Assembly: GCF_014695775.1 (NCBI RefSeq)
Contig: NZ_JACJOX010000018.1
Span: 16,874 to 80,873, forward strand
Reading direction: 5' to 3'
From: Leptolyngbya sp. FACHB-60
GTDB lineage: Bacteria; Cyanobacteriota; Cyanobacteriia; Phormidesmidales; Phormidesmidaceae
Length of the DNA stretch: 64,000 nucleotides
The notes under the pieces are model-generated. The model was not told the DNA's origin. It saw only the letters and a program-made list of their open reading frames with translations, and made no database searches. Positions 25,147 through 33,058 of this stretch are shown piece by piece; positions within the stretch are counted from its first letter, which is position 1; every line of letters starts with the position of its first letter. The translations under genes and the position numbers were made by a program.

Positions 25147-26850
25147 TTATTCCACTGAGGAGATAGACTGGGTCGCTTGTAGAGCTTGCACCAACACCTC
25201 ATCTGCTCGTTCACGATCGGAGGTGCCAAACAGCCCAACAATCCTATCCTGCGTCCGAGTCACGAACCGCCGTATTCCTTGTGCCTCAGCCTGTGGCTCA
25301 GTATAAGCAAGGGCGATCGTAAGGAATGCCTGTGCGCGGTCGACCGGATCGGCAATCGACTGCGCCGTTTGCAAAGCGGCATCAAACTGCCCTTGCTGAG
25401 CAAATCCTTGCACTACTGCGGGCAGAAGCCAAAGGAATTCCTCACTTTGAGCCCGCTCCATTGCCTGCTCCGGTTGCCCAGACGCAGCGTAGCTCTGCAC
25501 GATACCTGGCGTAAATCCCTCTAGCTTGCCGGTTTGAGCGAGTTGCAATGCCTGCTCCGGTTGCTCTACGTCGAGATACCCGACTGCTACCTCCGACAAA
25601 ATGCCTTTGACCTGCTGTGCCTGGACAACCTGCCACGCCTGATCCGGCTGCTTTTCTTGCAAGTAGTGTCTGACGATGCCGATCATCGCACCGTCACGGT
25701 TGGGGTTGGACTGAGCTAGCTCGACTGCCGCTTCTAAATTGCCTGCCGCGGCATAGGCGATCGCAATATCTCCCAGTGCCCCCTGCCGATAGCTAGCTGG
25801 TTGAACTTCCTCGACAATCTGCATGGCCCGCTCGAAGTCGCCAATTTTGGCATAGCCAACGGCTACTCGACCCAGCGCATCCGCATCGGCTTGACTATGG
25901 TTGGCATCGGGGACGATGGCGTTACCAACCTGGTAGGCTTCTGCCAAGGTCGCCACGGCTTTGTCGTCCAAACCGACCTGCTGGTAGAGGAGGGCTGCAT
26001 CGACCAATTGAAACACTTTGTCGAGGGAGAGCGGCTCTGTGGAACGATTGCGAATTTTGGGAACGGTTTGATCGAGAAGCGCGATCGCCCGGTCATTTGC
26101 GCCTAACTCCGTAAACTGTCGTGCCGTCCAGAGGAGAGCACTTCCCTGCAATGAATCCCTTTCGGGGTCTTCGGTATCCAAAGCTGCCGCGCTCAGAATC
26201 GCCTGTTCTAGTACCGCCTTTGCCGGTTCAGGGTGCCCCGCTAAAGTCAGATTCATGCCCATGCTGTTCAACGTATACGTTTGGTAGTAGGCATCGTCAA
26301 TCTTTTGCGCCTGGGCGATCGCTTCTTCTAGTAACTGATCGGCTCGCTGGAATTGTCCTACGTTCAACAAATCAGCTGCAATTTCCGACAGGGCAAGTGG
26401 GTCTCCCATCCCACTAGCTAGCGCGATCGCTAACTCAAACTGTCCCTCATCGGCAAATTCCCTAGCCCGATACATCAACGATTCGGTCGGAGAGGACGTG
26501 CTGCTGCTACATCCGGTTGCCGCTTGAGCCTCGGCGGTTTCAATCGCCTCTGTAACTCGTCGCTGGCCCTCTGCCTCCTGCCCAATTAGCCAATAGCTAC
26601 CCGCTACCCTTGCTAGAGTATCGGCTTTGAAGCAGGGTTCTGTTTCCGCTGTTGCCTCCAGGGCCTGCTCGGAAATAGCGACGGCCTGCCGCGAATCACC
26701 CAGCTTTGCATATTGAAAGGCGATGTCTGACAGCAATCTGGCTTGCACCTCGGGAACAGATATGGCGATCGCTTGTTTCGGGGTCAGCAGCCCAAGAACG
26801 GGCAGGGTTGCTAGGAGGAGAAATTTGGCACAAAGCACGTTGGATTTCAT
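25147..26850 (-). CDS. Secreted/periplasmic TPR-like repeat protein
   Basis: This 567-residue protein starts with a Sec signal peptide (basic MKSNVLCAKF, hydrophobic LLLATLPVLGLL, cleavage likely after a small residue near AIAIS). The rest is a chain of 30-40-residue helical repeats with patterns such as AFQYAKLGDSRQAVAISEQA, LARVAGSYWLIGQEAEGQRR, GDIAIAYAAAGNLEAAVELA and QGFAQQGQFDAALQTAQSI. The later repeats are short and degenerate, like the tetratricopeptide arrays of cyanobacterial adaptor proteins. No catalytic domain follows. It is likely a periplasmic protein-protein scaffold. The gene stands alone, with gene-free AT-rich DNA on both sides. Confidence 0.82.
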   Translation of the reverse strand: MKSNVLCAKFLLLATLPVLGLLTPKQAIAISVPEVQARLLSDIAFQYAKLGDSRQAVAISEQALEATAETEPCFKADTLARVAGSYWLIGQEAEGQRRVTEAIETAEAQAATGCSSSTSSPTESLMYRAREFADEGQFELAIALASGMGDPLALSEIAADLLNVGQFQRADQLLEEAIAQAQKIDDAYYQTYTLNSMGMNLTLAGHPEPAKAVLEQAILSAAALDTEDPERDSLQGSALLWTARQFTELGANDRAIALLDQTVPKIRNRSTEPLSLDKVFQLVDAALLYQQVGLDDKAVATLAEAYQVGNAIVPDANHSQADADALGRVAVGYAKIGDFERAMQIVEEVQPASYRQGALGDIAIAYAAAGNLEAAVELAQSNPNRDGAMIGIVRHYLQEKQPDQAWQVVQAQQVKGILSEVAVGYLDVEQPEQALQLAQTGKLEGFTPGIVQSYAASGQPEQAMERAQSEEFLWLLPAVVQGFAQQGQFDAALQTAQSIADPVDRAQAFLTIALAYTEPQAEAQGIRRFVTRTQDRIVGLFGTSDRERADEVLVQALQATQSISSVE

Positions 26851-26957
26851 AGTGACTCTATAAAGACAGGAAATTTGAGTAAGGAAGTATTATCCAGCAA
26901 TGCAACCCTGATTCGAAATTAGGCTTGAAACGCAGAAAAAAGCCATCTAAGCAACCT

Positions 26958-27284
26958 TTAAAGCAGCCCTAGGATGAGACTGCAAAAGACAACATTAAGG
27001 CCGAATGCCCTAAGACTCCCATAGAAATAATCCTCCGGTCCGACCTTACCGCGCCCAGCTGTGGAGGAGTTAGCTTCCGCATCTTGAACAAAGGGCAGGG
27101 GAAAGCCTGCTCTTTGCTGACCAAACATGCACTGTCCAATTTGGCAGGATTGAGCATCCATGCAAAGTGTTTCACAATAAGCAGCTAAAGGGTTACTGCT
27201 TGTTATTAGGAACTGACTGAGGATGCGATCCCGATATAGATAGCTTAGAGCTACGAAACCTAAGCAAACCTGATTTAACCTCAA
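26958..27284 (-). CDS. Possible small Cys-containing membrane protein
   Basis: The minus-strand frame encodes up to 108 residues. The most protein-like part is NPLAAYCETLCMDAQSCQIG, with four closely spaced cysteines, then AGFPLPFVQDAE and GPEDYFYGSLRAFGLNVVFC, and a hydrophobic end. The layout (Cys cluster, GPED motif, C-terminal membrane segment) resembles small cyanobacterial proteins I have seen without a name. The start is uncertain: ATG 27284 gives an N-terminus (MRLNQVCLGF) with weak signal-like features, and GTG/TTG codons further in are possible. It could also be a decayed gene. Confidence 0.4.
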   Translation of the reverse strand: MRLNQVCLGFVALSYLYRDRILSQFLITSSNPLAAYCETLCMDAQSCQIGQCMFGQQRAGFPLPFVQDAEANSSTAGRGKVGPEDYFYGSLRAFGLNVVFCSLILGLL

Positions 27285-27567
27285 CTCTGGATGAGTTTTT
27301 ATTTTGGATGATTAATTCAAGAAGTTTTGCCGAGCAAGGGATAGAAACATTGACGACAGCGGCATGCATCAGTTCCCATTTCCCCTCTCTAGGAACTCTA
27401 ACCGCTTCTCCCTGCCATAATGCACTTGCCGCCAAACCTCTAAGCTCAAACCTAGAAGCTTATGAGTTTCTGCTGCACCGCTGTGTTGGGGTTGCTACCC
27501 TACGCGGACACTCCCTAAAAGTCTGTAAACAAAACCTTTTGCCCAAGTGTCACACGCCCAATGGGTA

Positions 27568-27903
27568 CTACACGGCGGGAGGGGTTGAGAGAGACCACAT
27601 GACCCGTGCCACATGTAACTCGATTTGCTCTCCTTCAAGCTGCTGAGCAAGGCGATTAAGAGTGACACCACGCTCTTGTCCACGGTTGATGTAGTAGATA
27701 CGGTCATCACCTTCGAGAGTGATAACTACATCATTGACACCGCCACCCATAACGTTACTTACTCGATCAGAAACTACATCAGTATTGTTAACCGTGGGTT
27801 GTGGAGCAACGCTAACTACAAGGACGTAAGCTACGAGTGCAAACGATGTAAGCACAGTCATTAAGCCTAATTTTCGAAGCCGAAGAGTAGTTTGCATAAA
27901 CAA
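27568..27903 (-). CDS. Small secreted or membrane-anchored protein, possibly truncated
   Basis: This 111-residue protein has an N-terminal hydrophobic segment (LGLMTVLTSFALVAYVLVVS) after a basic start, then a linker and a compact domain with ITLEGDDRIYYINRGQERGV and LNRLAQQLEGEQIELHVARV. The YYINRG segment and following helix recall small cyanobacterial proteins of unknown function with about 40 more residues; this one ends soon after, at TPPAV, and may lack the last strands. It lies alone in an AT-rich region. ATG 27897 (Met3) is an alternative start. Confidence 0.5.
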   Translation of the reverse strand: MFMQTTLRLRKLGLMTVLTSFALVAYVLVVSVAPQPTVNNTDVVSDRVSNVMGGGVNDVVITLEGDDRIYYINRGQERGVTLNRLAQQLEGEQIELHVARVMWSLSTPPAV

Positions 27904-28247
27904 TATTCTCCTCCAAGCCTATAGACTACCGATACTGTAGACAAGCCGTGAAAGGCATTGTTCCTCTACAGATAAGCTCATATCAAATTTTCATAATTGA
28001 ATTCATATCCTGCCTTAAGGCAGTCTACCAATACCGCTCCTTAGATAACTTAGTAATCAGAATCATTCATATAAACAAGAGCAGTGTTATTCCACCCATT
28101 CAAAGTGGTCGTCTTGATCTCACATATAGCTCCACGTTGTAGTAATGGCTCAACCGCTCTTAATGAACCAGTGCCCGATCAACTTGTTTACTTAAAGTGC
28201 CTTTTCTAGCCTTGTTTTCCTGGGTAACCCTACAGTACGGTTGAAAC
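27904..28247. other. Gene-free AT-rich stretch
   Basis: This lies between two divergent genes for exported proteins and must hold both promoters. I see no coding remnant, repeat or clear binding site. Confidence 0.4.
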
Positions 28248-29048
28248 GTGAGCGATAATCTTCTCCCTCTCACCCTTGGAAAGCAAATGCTTCTACCCTC
28301 TCTGCGCTTCAAACAACCGTTACTGTTGTCGATCGCCCTACCGCTAACTCTTTTGATGCCTGCTGCTGTGCCGCTTACACAAGCGCAAGAACCCCCGATA
28401 GAAATTGCCCCGACCAGCATTCAGCTCAATGAAGAAGCTAATCGCCTCCTAGATCAGGGCATGGATCAGTTCGATGCCGATCAATATCAGGAAGCCTTGC
28501 AATCGTTTCAAGCGGCTTTAGAACGTTTTCGTCAGAATGGCGATCGCTACTACGAAGCGGCTGCACTAAACATTCTTGGCGTTGTTTACGGTTCTATGGG
28601 TCAGCCTCAGCAAGCCATTGAGCACCATCAGCAAGCACTGTCAATCGGGCAAGCAATTAGTGCTCTTGATCTAGAAGCGGCTGCACTGAACAATCTTGGC
28701 ACTGTTTATGCCTTCATAAATCAGCCTCAGCAAGCTATTGAATACTACCAGCAAGCCCTACCACTTTACCGAGAAACGGACGATCGCTACAGGGAGATGA
28801 TGTCGCTTGTATTGATTGCGGAGGCGCTGATTACACAGAATCAAACTGACTTGGCAATTGACTATTTTGGGCAGTCTGTTGAAGTGTTTGCGGCAATTCG
28901 TGCTGAACAGATAGCTCAGGATGTATACATACCTTCTGATTTTAAGTTACTCAAAGAGCCTTACCACCGTTACGCCGAGCGGCTAAGACAGCAAAATCGC
29001 CCTCAAGAAGCGCAACAGGTGCTTGATTTGATCAGGGAAGTGGAATAA
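28248..29048 (+). CDS. Secreted TPR protein resembling the N-terminus of CHAT-domain proteins
   Basis: This 266-residue protein begins with a signal peptide (about residues 20-47, ending in LTQAQ) and four TPR units, e.g. NRLLDQGMDQFDADQYQEAL, AALNILGVVYGSMGQPQQAI and AALNNLGTVYAFINQPQQAI. The last helix, RLRQQNRPQEAQQVLDLIRE, is where cyanobacterial TPR-CHAT proteins normally continue into a linker and a C-terminal caspase-like CHAT domain; here the chain stops at once. No CHAT remnant is visible downstream (29049-29230). It is either a stand-alone TPR adaptor or a truncated version. ATG 28248 gives a rather long n-region; ATG 28287 (Met14) would place the start closer to the hydrophobic core. 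Confidence 0.75.
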   Translation: MSDNLLPLTLGKQMLLPSLRFKQPLLLSIALPLTLLMPAAVPLTQAQEPPIEIAPTSIQLNEEANRLLDQGMDQFDADQYQEALQSFQAALERFRQNGDRYYEAAALNILGVVYGSMGQPQQAIEHHQQALSIGQAISALDLEAAALNNLGTVYAFINQPQQAIEYYQQALPLYRETDDRYREMMSLVLIAEALITQNQTDLAIDYFGQSVEVFAAIRAEQIAQDVYIPSDFKLLKEPYHRYAERLRQQNRPQEAQQVLDLIREVE

Positions 29049-29230
29049 AGATAGCCGCGATCGAGTTTGATGACATTACCTTAAGTGTGTAAGGGGAGCC
29101 CGCATTCTCTCGTTGACTAGTTCCGGCAATAGCAGATAGGTTAGCTGCCCGCGCAGCTAGGATTTCACCGAGGGATAGTTTTAGAGTCATCACTGTAGTT
29201 AAACTCCAGCGATCGCTGAACCAGTAATAC

Positions 29231-30184
29231 TCAAGCCACTCGTAAACGCTCAATATCCTTCTTCGGCGGGGTACCAAACATGCGGGAATATTCGCGACTG
29301 AACTGAGAAGGGCTCTCATAACCCACCTGATACGCCGCGTAGGTTGCATCCGCATCTTCAGCCAGCATCAAACGCCGGGCTTCCAATAACCTCAACTGCT
29401 TTTGATATTGCAATGGACTCATTGAGGTCACGGCCTTGAAGTGCCGATGAAATGATGCAGAAGACATACTCGCTTGCTCGGCCAACTCATCAACGCGCAA
29501 TGACTTTGTAAACTCAGCCTTAATCTGTTTAATCACCGCTGCAATGCGCTGCATGTGGCTACCGGAGGTCGCAATCTGCCAAACCGCTTCGCTCTGGTCG
29601 CCCATTAGAAGACGGTAATAAATTTCGCGAATCATCATCGGGGCCAAGAATGGAATATCCTCAGGCGTATCTAAAAGCCGGGTAAGCCGGGTAGCACAAT
29701 CAATCAATGGGGCACTTGCATGGCTGACGAACAAGCCCCTCACCGAACTTTCTTGTTTATCCGAACTGCGCTGAATCTGATCGATAATATCCCAAAGCTG
29801 AGTCGCGTCCAAGCTGAGCTTAAAGCATAGATACGGCTTGCCCGGTGCCGCTTCGACAATAGTTCCACTAAGTGGCAGATCGACTGTGACCACAATGTAT
29901 TGAGCCGCACCATAGTGGTAGGTTTCCTTACCCAGCAAGGTTTCTTTTTTACCCTGAAGAATAATGCACAGCGTCGGCTCATAGACAGAGCAGAGTGTTG
30001 TAGGAGCTGCAGATTCCCGCATCAATTCTAGCTGAGCGATCGCCGTCGGATGGATGCCATTCTCCCTGCCATCCGTGTGGCGGGCCACTAACTGCGCCAG
30101 CTCTTGACAAGCCTCAATTGTGGCCGCGCGATTTAAGGATTCATCTACCATACCGGGCTCTCTGCTTAGCAGCATATCGGACAT
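29231..30184 (-). CDS. AraC-family transcriptional regulator
   Basis: The protein has an N-terminal AraC_N-type ligand/dimer domain (SVYEPTLCIILQGKKETLLG, YGAAQYIVVTVDLPLSGTIV) and a C-terminal double helix-turn-helix (SLRVDELAEQASMSSASFHR, then PLQYQKQLRLLEARRLML and AAYQVGYESPSQFSREYSRM). The frame is open to ATG 30235, but 30205-30362 is duplicated in front of another gene (32901-33058) with no indels. That argues that the duplicated bases are non-coding control DNA and that the true start is ATG 30193, 30184 (used here) or 30151. It is divergent from the dead SDR copy; the natural target is probably the SDR promoter and its own. Confidence 0.85.
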   Translation of the reverse strand: MSDMLLSREPGMVDESLNRAATIEACQELAQLVARHTDGRENGIHPTAIAQLELMRESAAPTTLCSVYEPTLCIILQGKKETLLGKETYHYGAAQYIVVTVDLPLSGTIVEAAPGKPYLCFKLSLDATQLWDIIDQIQRSSDKQESSVRGLFVSHASAPLIDCATRLTRLLDTPEDIPFLAPMMIREIYYRLLMGDQSEAVWQIATSGSHMQRIAAVIKQIKAEFTKSLRVDELAEQASMSSASFHRHFKAVTSMSPLQYQKQLRLLEARRLMLAEDADATYAAYQVGYESPSQFSREYSRMFGTPPKKDIERLRVA

Positions 30185-30204
30185 TCCTCCCATCGCTTTG
30201 CTGA

Positions 30205-30362
30205 GCCTATTATAGAGAATTCTTTTGAGCAGCACTCTCCTGCTTGAGAAAATTAGGCAATGATCTGCAAAGTTTGTGTACTCAGAACCTTTTTCTCGAG
30301 GCCTATGATGAATTCATGCCAGAGAGGCAATGCAAGGATAAGGCAATAAAGGAGGGCGACCG
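30205..30362 (+). promoter_or_regulatory. AraC-SDR control region, copy 1 (before the dead SDR copy)
   Basis: This segment aligns without gaps to 32901-33058: in both copies the SDR-type ATG lies exactly 158 bases after the shared left end. A 33-base block (30238-30270, starting TCCTGCTTGAGAAAATTAGG) is identical in both. The last part keeps ATAAGGCAATAAAGGAG, with an AAAGGAG ribosome site. The identical block is the best candidate for the AraC-type operator and promoter. Confidence 0.7.
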
Positions 30363-30551
30363 ATGGCTCAGGAAACAGGGTTCATTAGAGGTGCTCCTCG
30401 TGGAATTGAAGCCGGAATCATAACCGCCATTTTAGCAGTAGCGAATTGGTTAACGGCGACTGCCTACGAACAGAATAATCTGCATCGATTTGAGTCAAAC
30501 CTCAACGTACCGATGCTTAGCCTGGATATCACCATTAAGGCTCAGCTGTAA
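30363..30551 (+). pseudogene. Truncated duplicate of the SDR gene
   Basis: The 62 codons align without indels to the first 62 codons of the intact SDR (33059-33886): FIRGAPRGIEAG against FITGASRGIGAE, FESN against FESH, LSLDIT in both. Codon 63 is TAA here and Gln in the intact gene. The last Gly of the GxxxGxG nucleotide-binding loop has become Glu, so even the fragment cannot bind NAD(P) normally. Faint similarity continues for a few codons after the stop. Confidence 0.85.
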
Positions 30552-30600
30552 GCGGCACTGCGGATTTTTTCGGCACTTCTAGTTTTTTTGAGCAGTCAAT

Positions 30601-30650
30601 CGCTATTGATAGCGAGTTAGCCACACCATCAAAACGGATGGTGAATAGCG
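30601..30650. repeat. Nested inverted repeat between the dead SDR copy and the FAD-oxidase gene
   Basis: The inner arms CACCATC (30624-30630) and GATGGTG (30637-30643) enclose a 6-base loop; the outer arms CGCTATT (30601-30607) and AATAGCG (30644-30650) extend the stem on the other side of a bulge. It is followed by GGTTTT. It may end transcripts from the AraC-SDR promoter before the next gene. Confidence 0.5.
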
Positions 30651-30744
30651 GGTTTTCTGGTGTGAATCAATGGCTGTTCATCACACAGCTGATTGATTAA
30701 CAGGAGTGTTCGTACTATCTATAAAAAATGCAAGGAATTAACTA

Positions 30745-32766
30745 ATGTCAGAACAATATCAAGAAACTGCTCAATACGAGCAAGATGGACAAACTGGTGT
30801 TCAAACAATCTCTCCACGAGAGAGACAGCATGACTACAAAGAAGCGATCGAGATACTTGCATCAAAGATCCGAGGTGAACTGATCCTTCCTGGCAACCCT
30901 GCTTATGAAGCAGAACGAAAGGTCTGGAACGGTCTTGCTGATGGCTATCCTGCTGCGATCGTGCGCTGCATGAATGCGGAAGATGTCAGAACTGCCGTCA
31001 ATGTTGCCCGTGAGCATGCGATGACGCTCTCTGTGCGTAGTGGCGGACATAGCGCAGCCGGGCATGGCACTAATACCGGTGGCCTAGTGATCGATCTTTC
31101 CCAGATGAAGACGATGACGATTGACCCGGTAGGCCACACGGCCCGTCTGGAACCTGGTCTGACCTGGGGTGAAGTTGCCGAAAAGCTCCAGCCCTTTGGA
31201 TTGGCATTGACAGCAGGCGATGTTGCCTCTGTGGGTGTGGGTGGCTTGCTGCTCGGCGGCGGCATCGGTTGGATGGTCCGCGCCTATGGTCTAACCATCG
31301 ATCGCCTGCAAGCAGTGGAACTAGTTACAGCGGACGGACAACTGCTGCGTGCCAGTGCTGACGAAAATCCCGAACTGTTTTGGGGACTGCGCGGTGGCGG
31401 TGGTAACTTCGGCGTTGCGACCGCTTTCGAAGTAAACCTGCATCCAGGTGGAACTATCCTGGGCGGTGCCGTATTTTATGAGGCAACCGAGGCAGAGCGC
31501 ATTCTGCGGGAATATACCCGCCTAGCCGCCGCCGCACCCGATGAACTTTCCACCGAAGTTTTGTTCATGCTGGCACCCCCTGCCCCCTTCATTCCCCCTG
31601 ACAAACAGGGAACCCCAGTCGTCGGGATTATGGTCTGCTACACCGGGGACATCAGCGAGGGTGAGGGGGTTGTGGCTCCCCTACGTCAGCTTGCCACCCC
31701 GATCGCCGACCTGATTGCGCCCATGCCCTATTCGGCTATTTTTGCGCTCACGGCGGTTGGTGAGATCCCTGGCTTTCAGCATCATTCGCGATCGCAATTC
31801 TTCGAGACCTTCTCCGACGAGATGATCCACACCTTAGTCGCAGCATCCCAGTCAGTTGTGTCTCCCGAAACGTTGATTTCCCTGCGGGTGCTAGGTGGCG
31901 CTATGAGTCGGGTCGCACCCGATGCAACAGCCTTTGCTCACCGTGACAAACAGGGCATGGTTCTAGTCAGTCATTTCGCACCGCTATCGGCTGATGCTGC
32001 CAGTCTCGATGCCCGCACCCAACGAGTCTTTCGGGCGCTCTTACCTTACGCTAACGGGGCTTATGTGGGTTTCCTGGCAGACGAGGGAGAGCAGCGGATT
32101 CGTGAGGTCTACCCGCCTGCTACCTATGCACGACTCGTAGCGCTCAAGAACCAATATGACCCGGCCAATCTGTTTCATCGTAATCAGAACATCAAACCCA
32201 CTGTTGCCCCAGCAGATTTGCTGATTCAGCAAGTTCATAGCCCTAACCTTTACCCCCAAAACACAATGAGTATTCAATCTAATCAAAGCAACGTTGCAAT
32301 TGTCGGACAAAGTGAGAACCTCGATTGGTTCGATACAATGGCCGGCGAGCAGATGGCTATCCGCGTACACAGCAAAGACGTTAACGGGGCTTTCACCATT
32401 ATTGAAGTGGATGTTCCACCGTTCTCAGGTCCTCCGCTCCACTATCACGAAGATAGGGAAGAGATCTTTGAAGTCCTTGAAGGCAGATTTCGCTTTCACT
32501 GCGCGGGCGAAGAGTTTGAGGCCGGCCCCGGAACCTCGGTTGTTGTGCCCCGTAACACTGTGCATGGATGGGTGAATCTTGGACCTGGAAGGGCTCGGTT
32601 GCTCGGCACTTTTGTCCCCGGTGGCATCGATGAATTCTTCCCCCTAATCGGTCAAACGCTGCCCGAAGGTTGGACAGATCTTGCCCGCCAACACGACACT
32701 TGGATCGTTGGAGCGCCCCTATCTGTTCAAGCTCCAGCTGCCAACGCTGCTGCTGACCTGCGCTGA
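30745..32766 (+). CDS. FAD-linked oxidoreductase (berberine-bridge type) fused to a cupin
   Basis: Residues 1 to about 485 form a vanillyl-alcohol/berberine-bridge type flavoprotein: VRSGGHSAAGHGT carries the His expected to bind FAD covalently, with SVGVGGLLLGGGIGWMVRAY and LFWGLRGGGGNFGVAT for the FAD pocket. The second Cys of bicovalent members is absent. The BBE end is YDPANLFHRNQNIKP. A 20-residue linker leads to a cupin (about 505-650) with LHYHEDREEIFEVLEGRFRF and VVVPRNTVHGW, the metal ligands His-His-Glu-His. The linker contains ATG 32266, where a separate cupin protein could once have begun. Substrate unknown. It lies between two copies of the AraC-SDR control region. Confidence 0.88.
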   Translation: MSEQYQETAQYEQDGQTGVQTISPRERQHDYKEAIEILASKIRGELILPGNPAYEAERKVWNGLADGYPAAIVRCMNAEDVRTAVNVAREHAMTLSVRSGGHSAAGHGTNTGGLVIDLSQMKTMTIDPVGHTARLEPGLTWGEVAEKLQPFGLALTAGDVASVGVGGLLLGGGIGWMVRAYGLTIDRLQAVELVTADGQLLRASADENPELFWGLRGGGGNFGVATAFEVNLHPGGTILGGAVFYEATEAERILREYTRLAAAAPDELSTEVLFMLAPPAPFIPPDKQGTPVVGIMVCYTGDISEGEGVVAPLRQLATPIADLIAPMPYSAIFALTAVGEIPGFQHHSRSQFFETFSDEMIHTLVAASQSVVSPETLISLRVLGGAMSRVAPDATAFAHRDKQGMVLVSHFAPLSADAASLDARTQRVFRALLPYANGAYVGFLADEGEQRIREVYPPATYARLVALKNQYDPANLFHRNQNIKPTVAPADLLIQQVHSPNLYPQNTMSIQSNQSNVAIVGQSENLDWFDTMAGEQMAIRVHSKDVNGAFTIIEVDVPPFSGPPLHYHEDREEIFEVLEGRFRFHCAGEEFEAGPGTSVVVPRNTVHGWVNLGPGRARLLGTFVPGGIDEFFPLIGQTLPEGWTDLARQHDTWIVGAPLSVQAPAANAAADLR

Positions 32767-32859
32767 GCCATGACAAATCGAACACTTGAATAACGTGATT
32801 GAGCAGGATGTGCTTTGAGAACTCATTTGCCATCCTGGGTCTTTGTAGACGTTTAGCGA

Positions 32860-32901
32860 CGCGGCAAGACGATGAGAGATAACTCTCATCGTCTTGCCGC
32901 G
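32860..32901. repeat. Perfect 19-bp inverted repeat at a duplication junction
   Basis: Arms 32860-32878 and 32883-32901 (CGCGGCAAGACGATGAGAG and its complement) enclose a 4-base loop. The right arm ends where the duplicated control region starts. The stem could stop transcription from the FAD-oxidase gene (stop 32766), though no T-run follows. It is absent from the left end of copy 1. Confidence 0.7.
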
Positions 32902-33058
32902 CCTATTTGGAAAGATTCTTCTGAGCGCCGTTTTCCTGCTTGAGAAAATTAGGCAATGATCTGCAAGGTCTGTGTATTTAGAACCTTTTGCCCAAACCCT
33001 ACTATGAACCCATGCCCAAAAGGCAATGAAAGAATAAGGCAATAAAGGAGATAGACCG
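32901..33058 (+). promoter_or_regulatory. AraC-SDR control region, copy 2 (before the intact SDR gene)
   Basis: This is the second copy of the segment described at 30205-30362, with the identical 33-base block at 32934-32966 and an AAAGGAG ribosome site ten bases before ATG 33059. The AraC gene is not next to this copy, so the regulator would have to act in trans from 2.7 kb away. Confidence 0.7.

Noticed and set aside
27308..27646. 112-codon plus-strand frame
   Set aside because: It overlaps a better minus-strand gene and has an irregular composition with no domain, signal or ribosome site.
30363..30551. A functional small protein encoded by the short SDR copy
   Set aside because: It aligns gap-free to the start of the intact SDR, has lost the nucleotide-binding glycine and stops before the active site.
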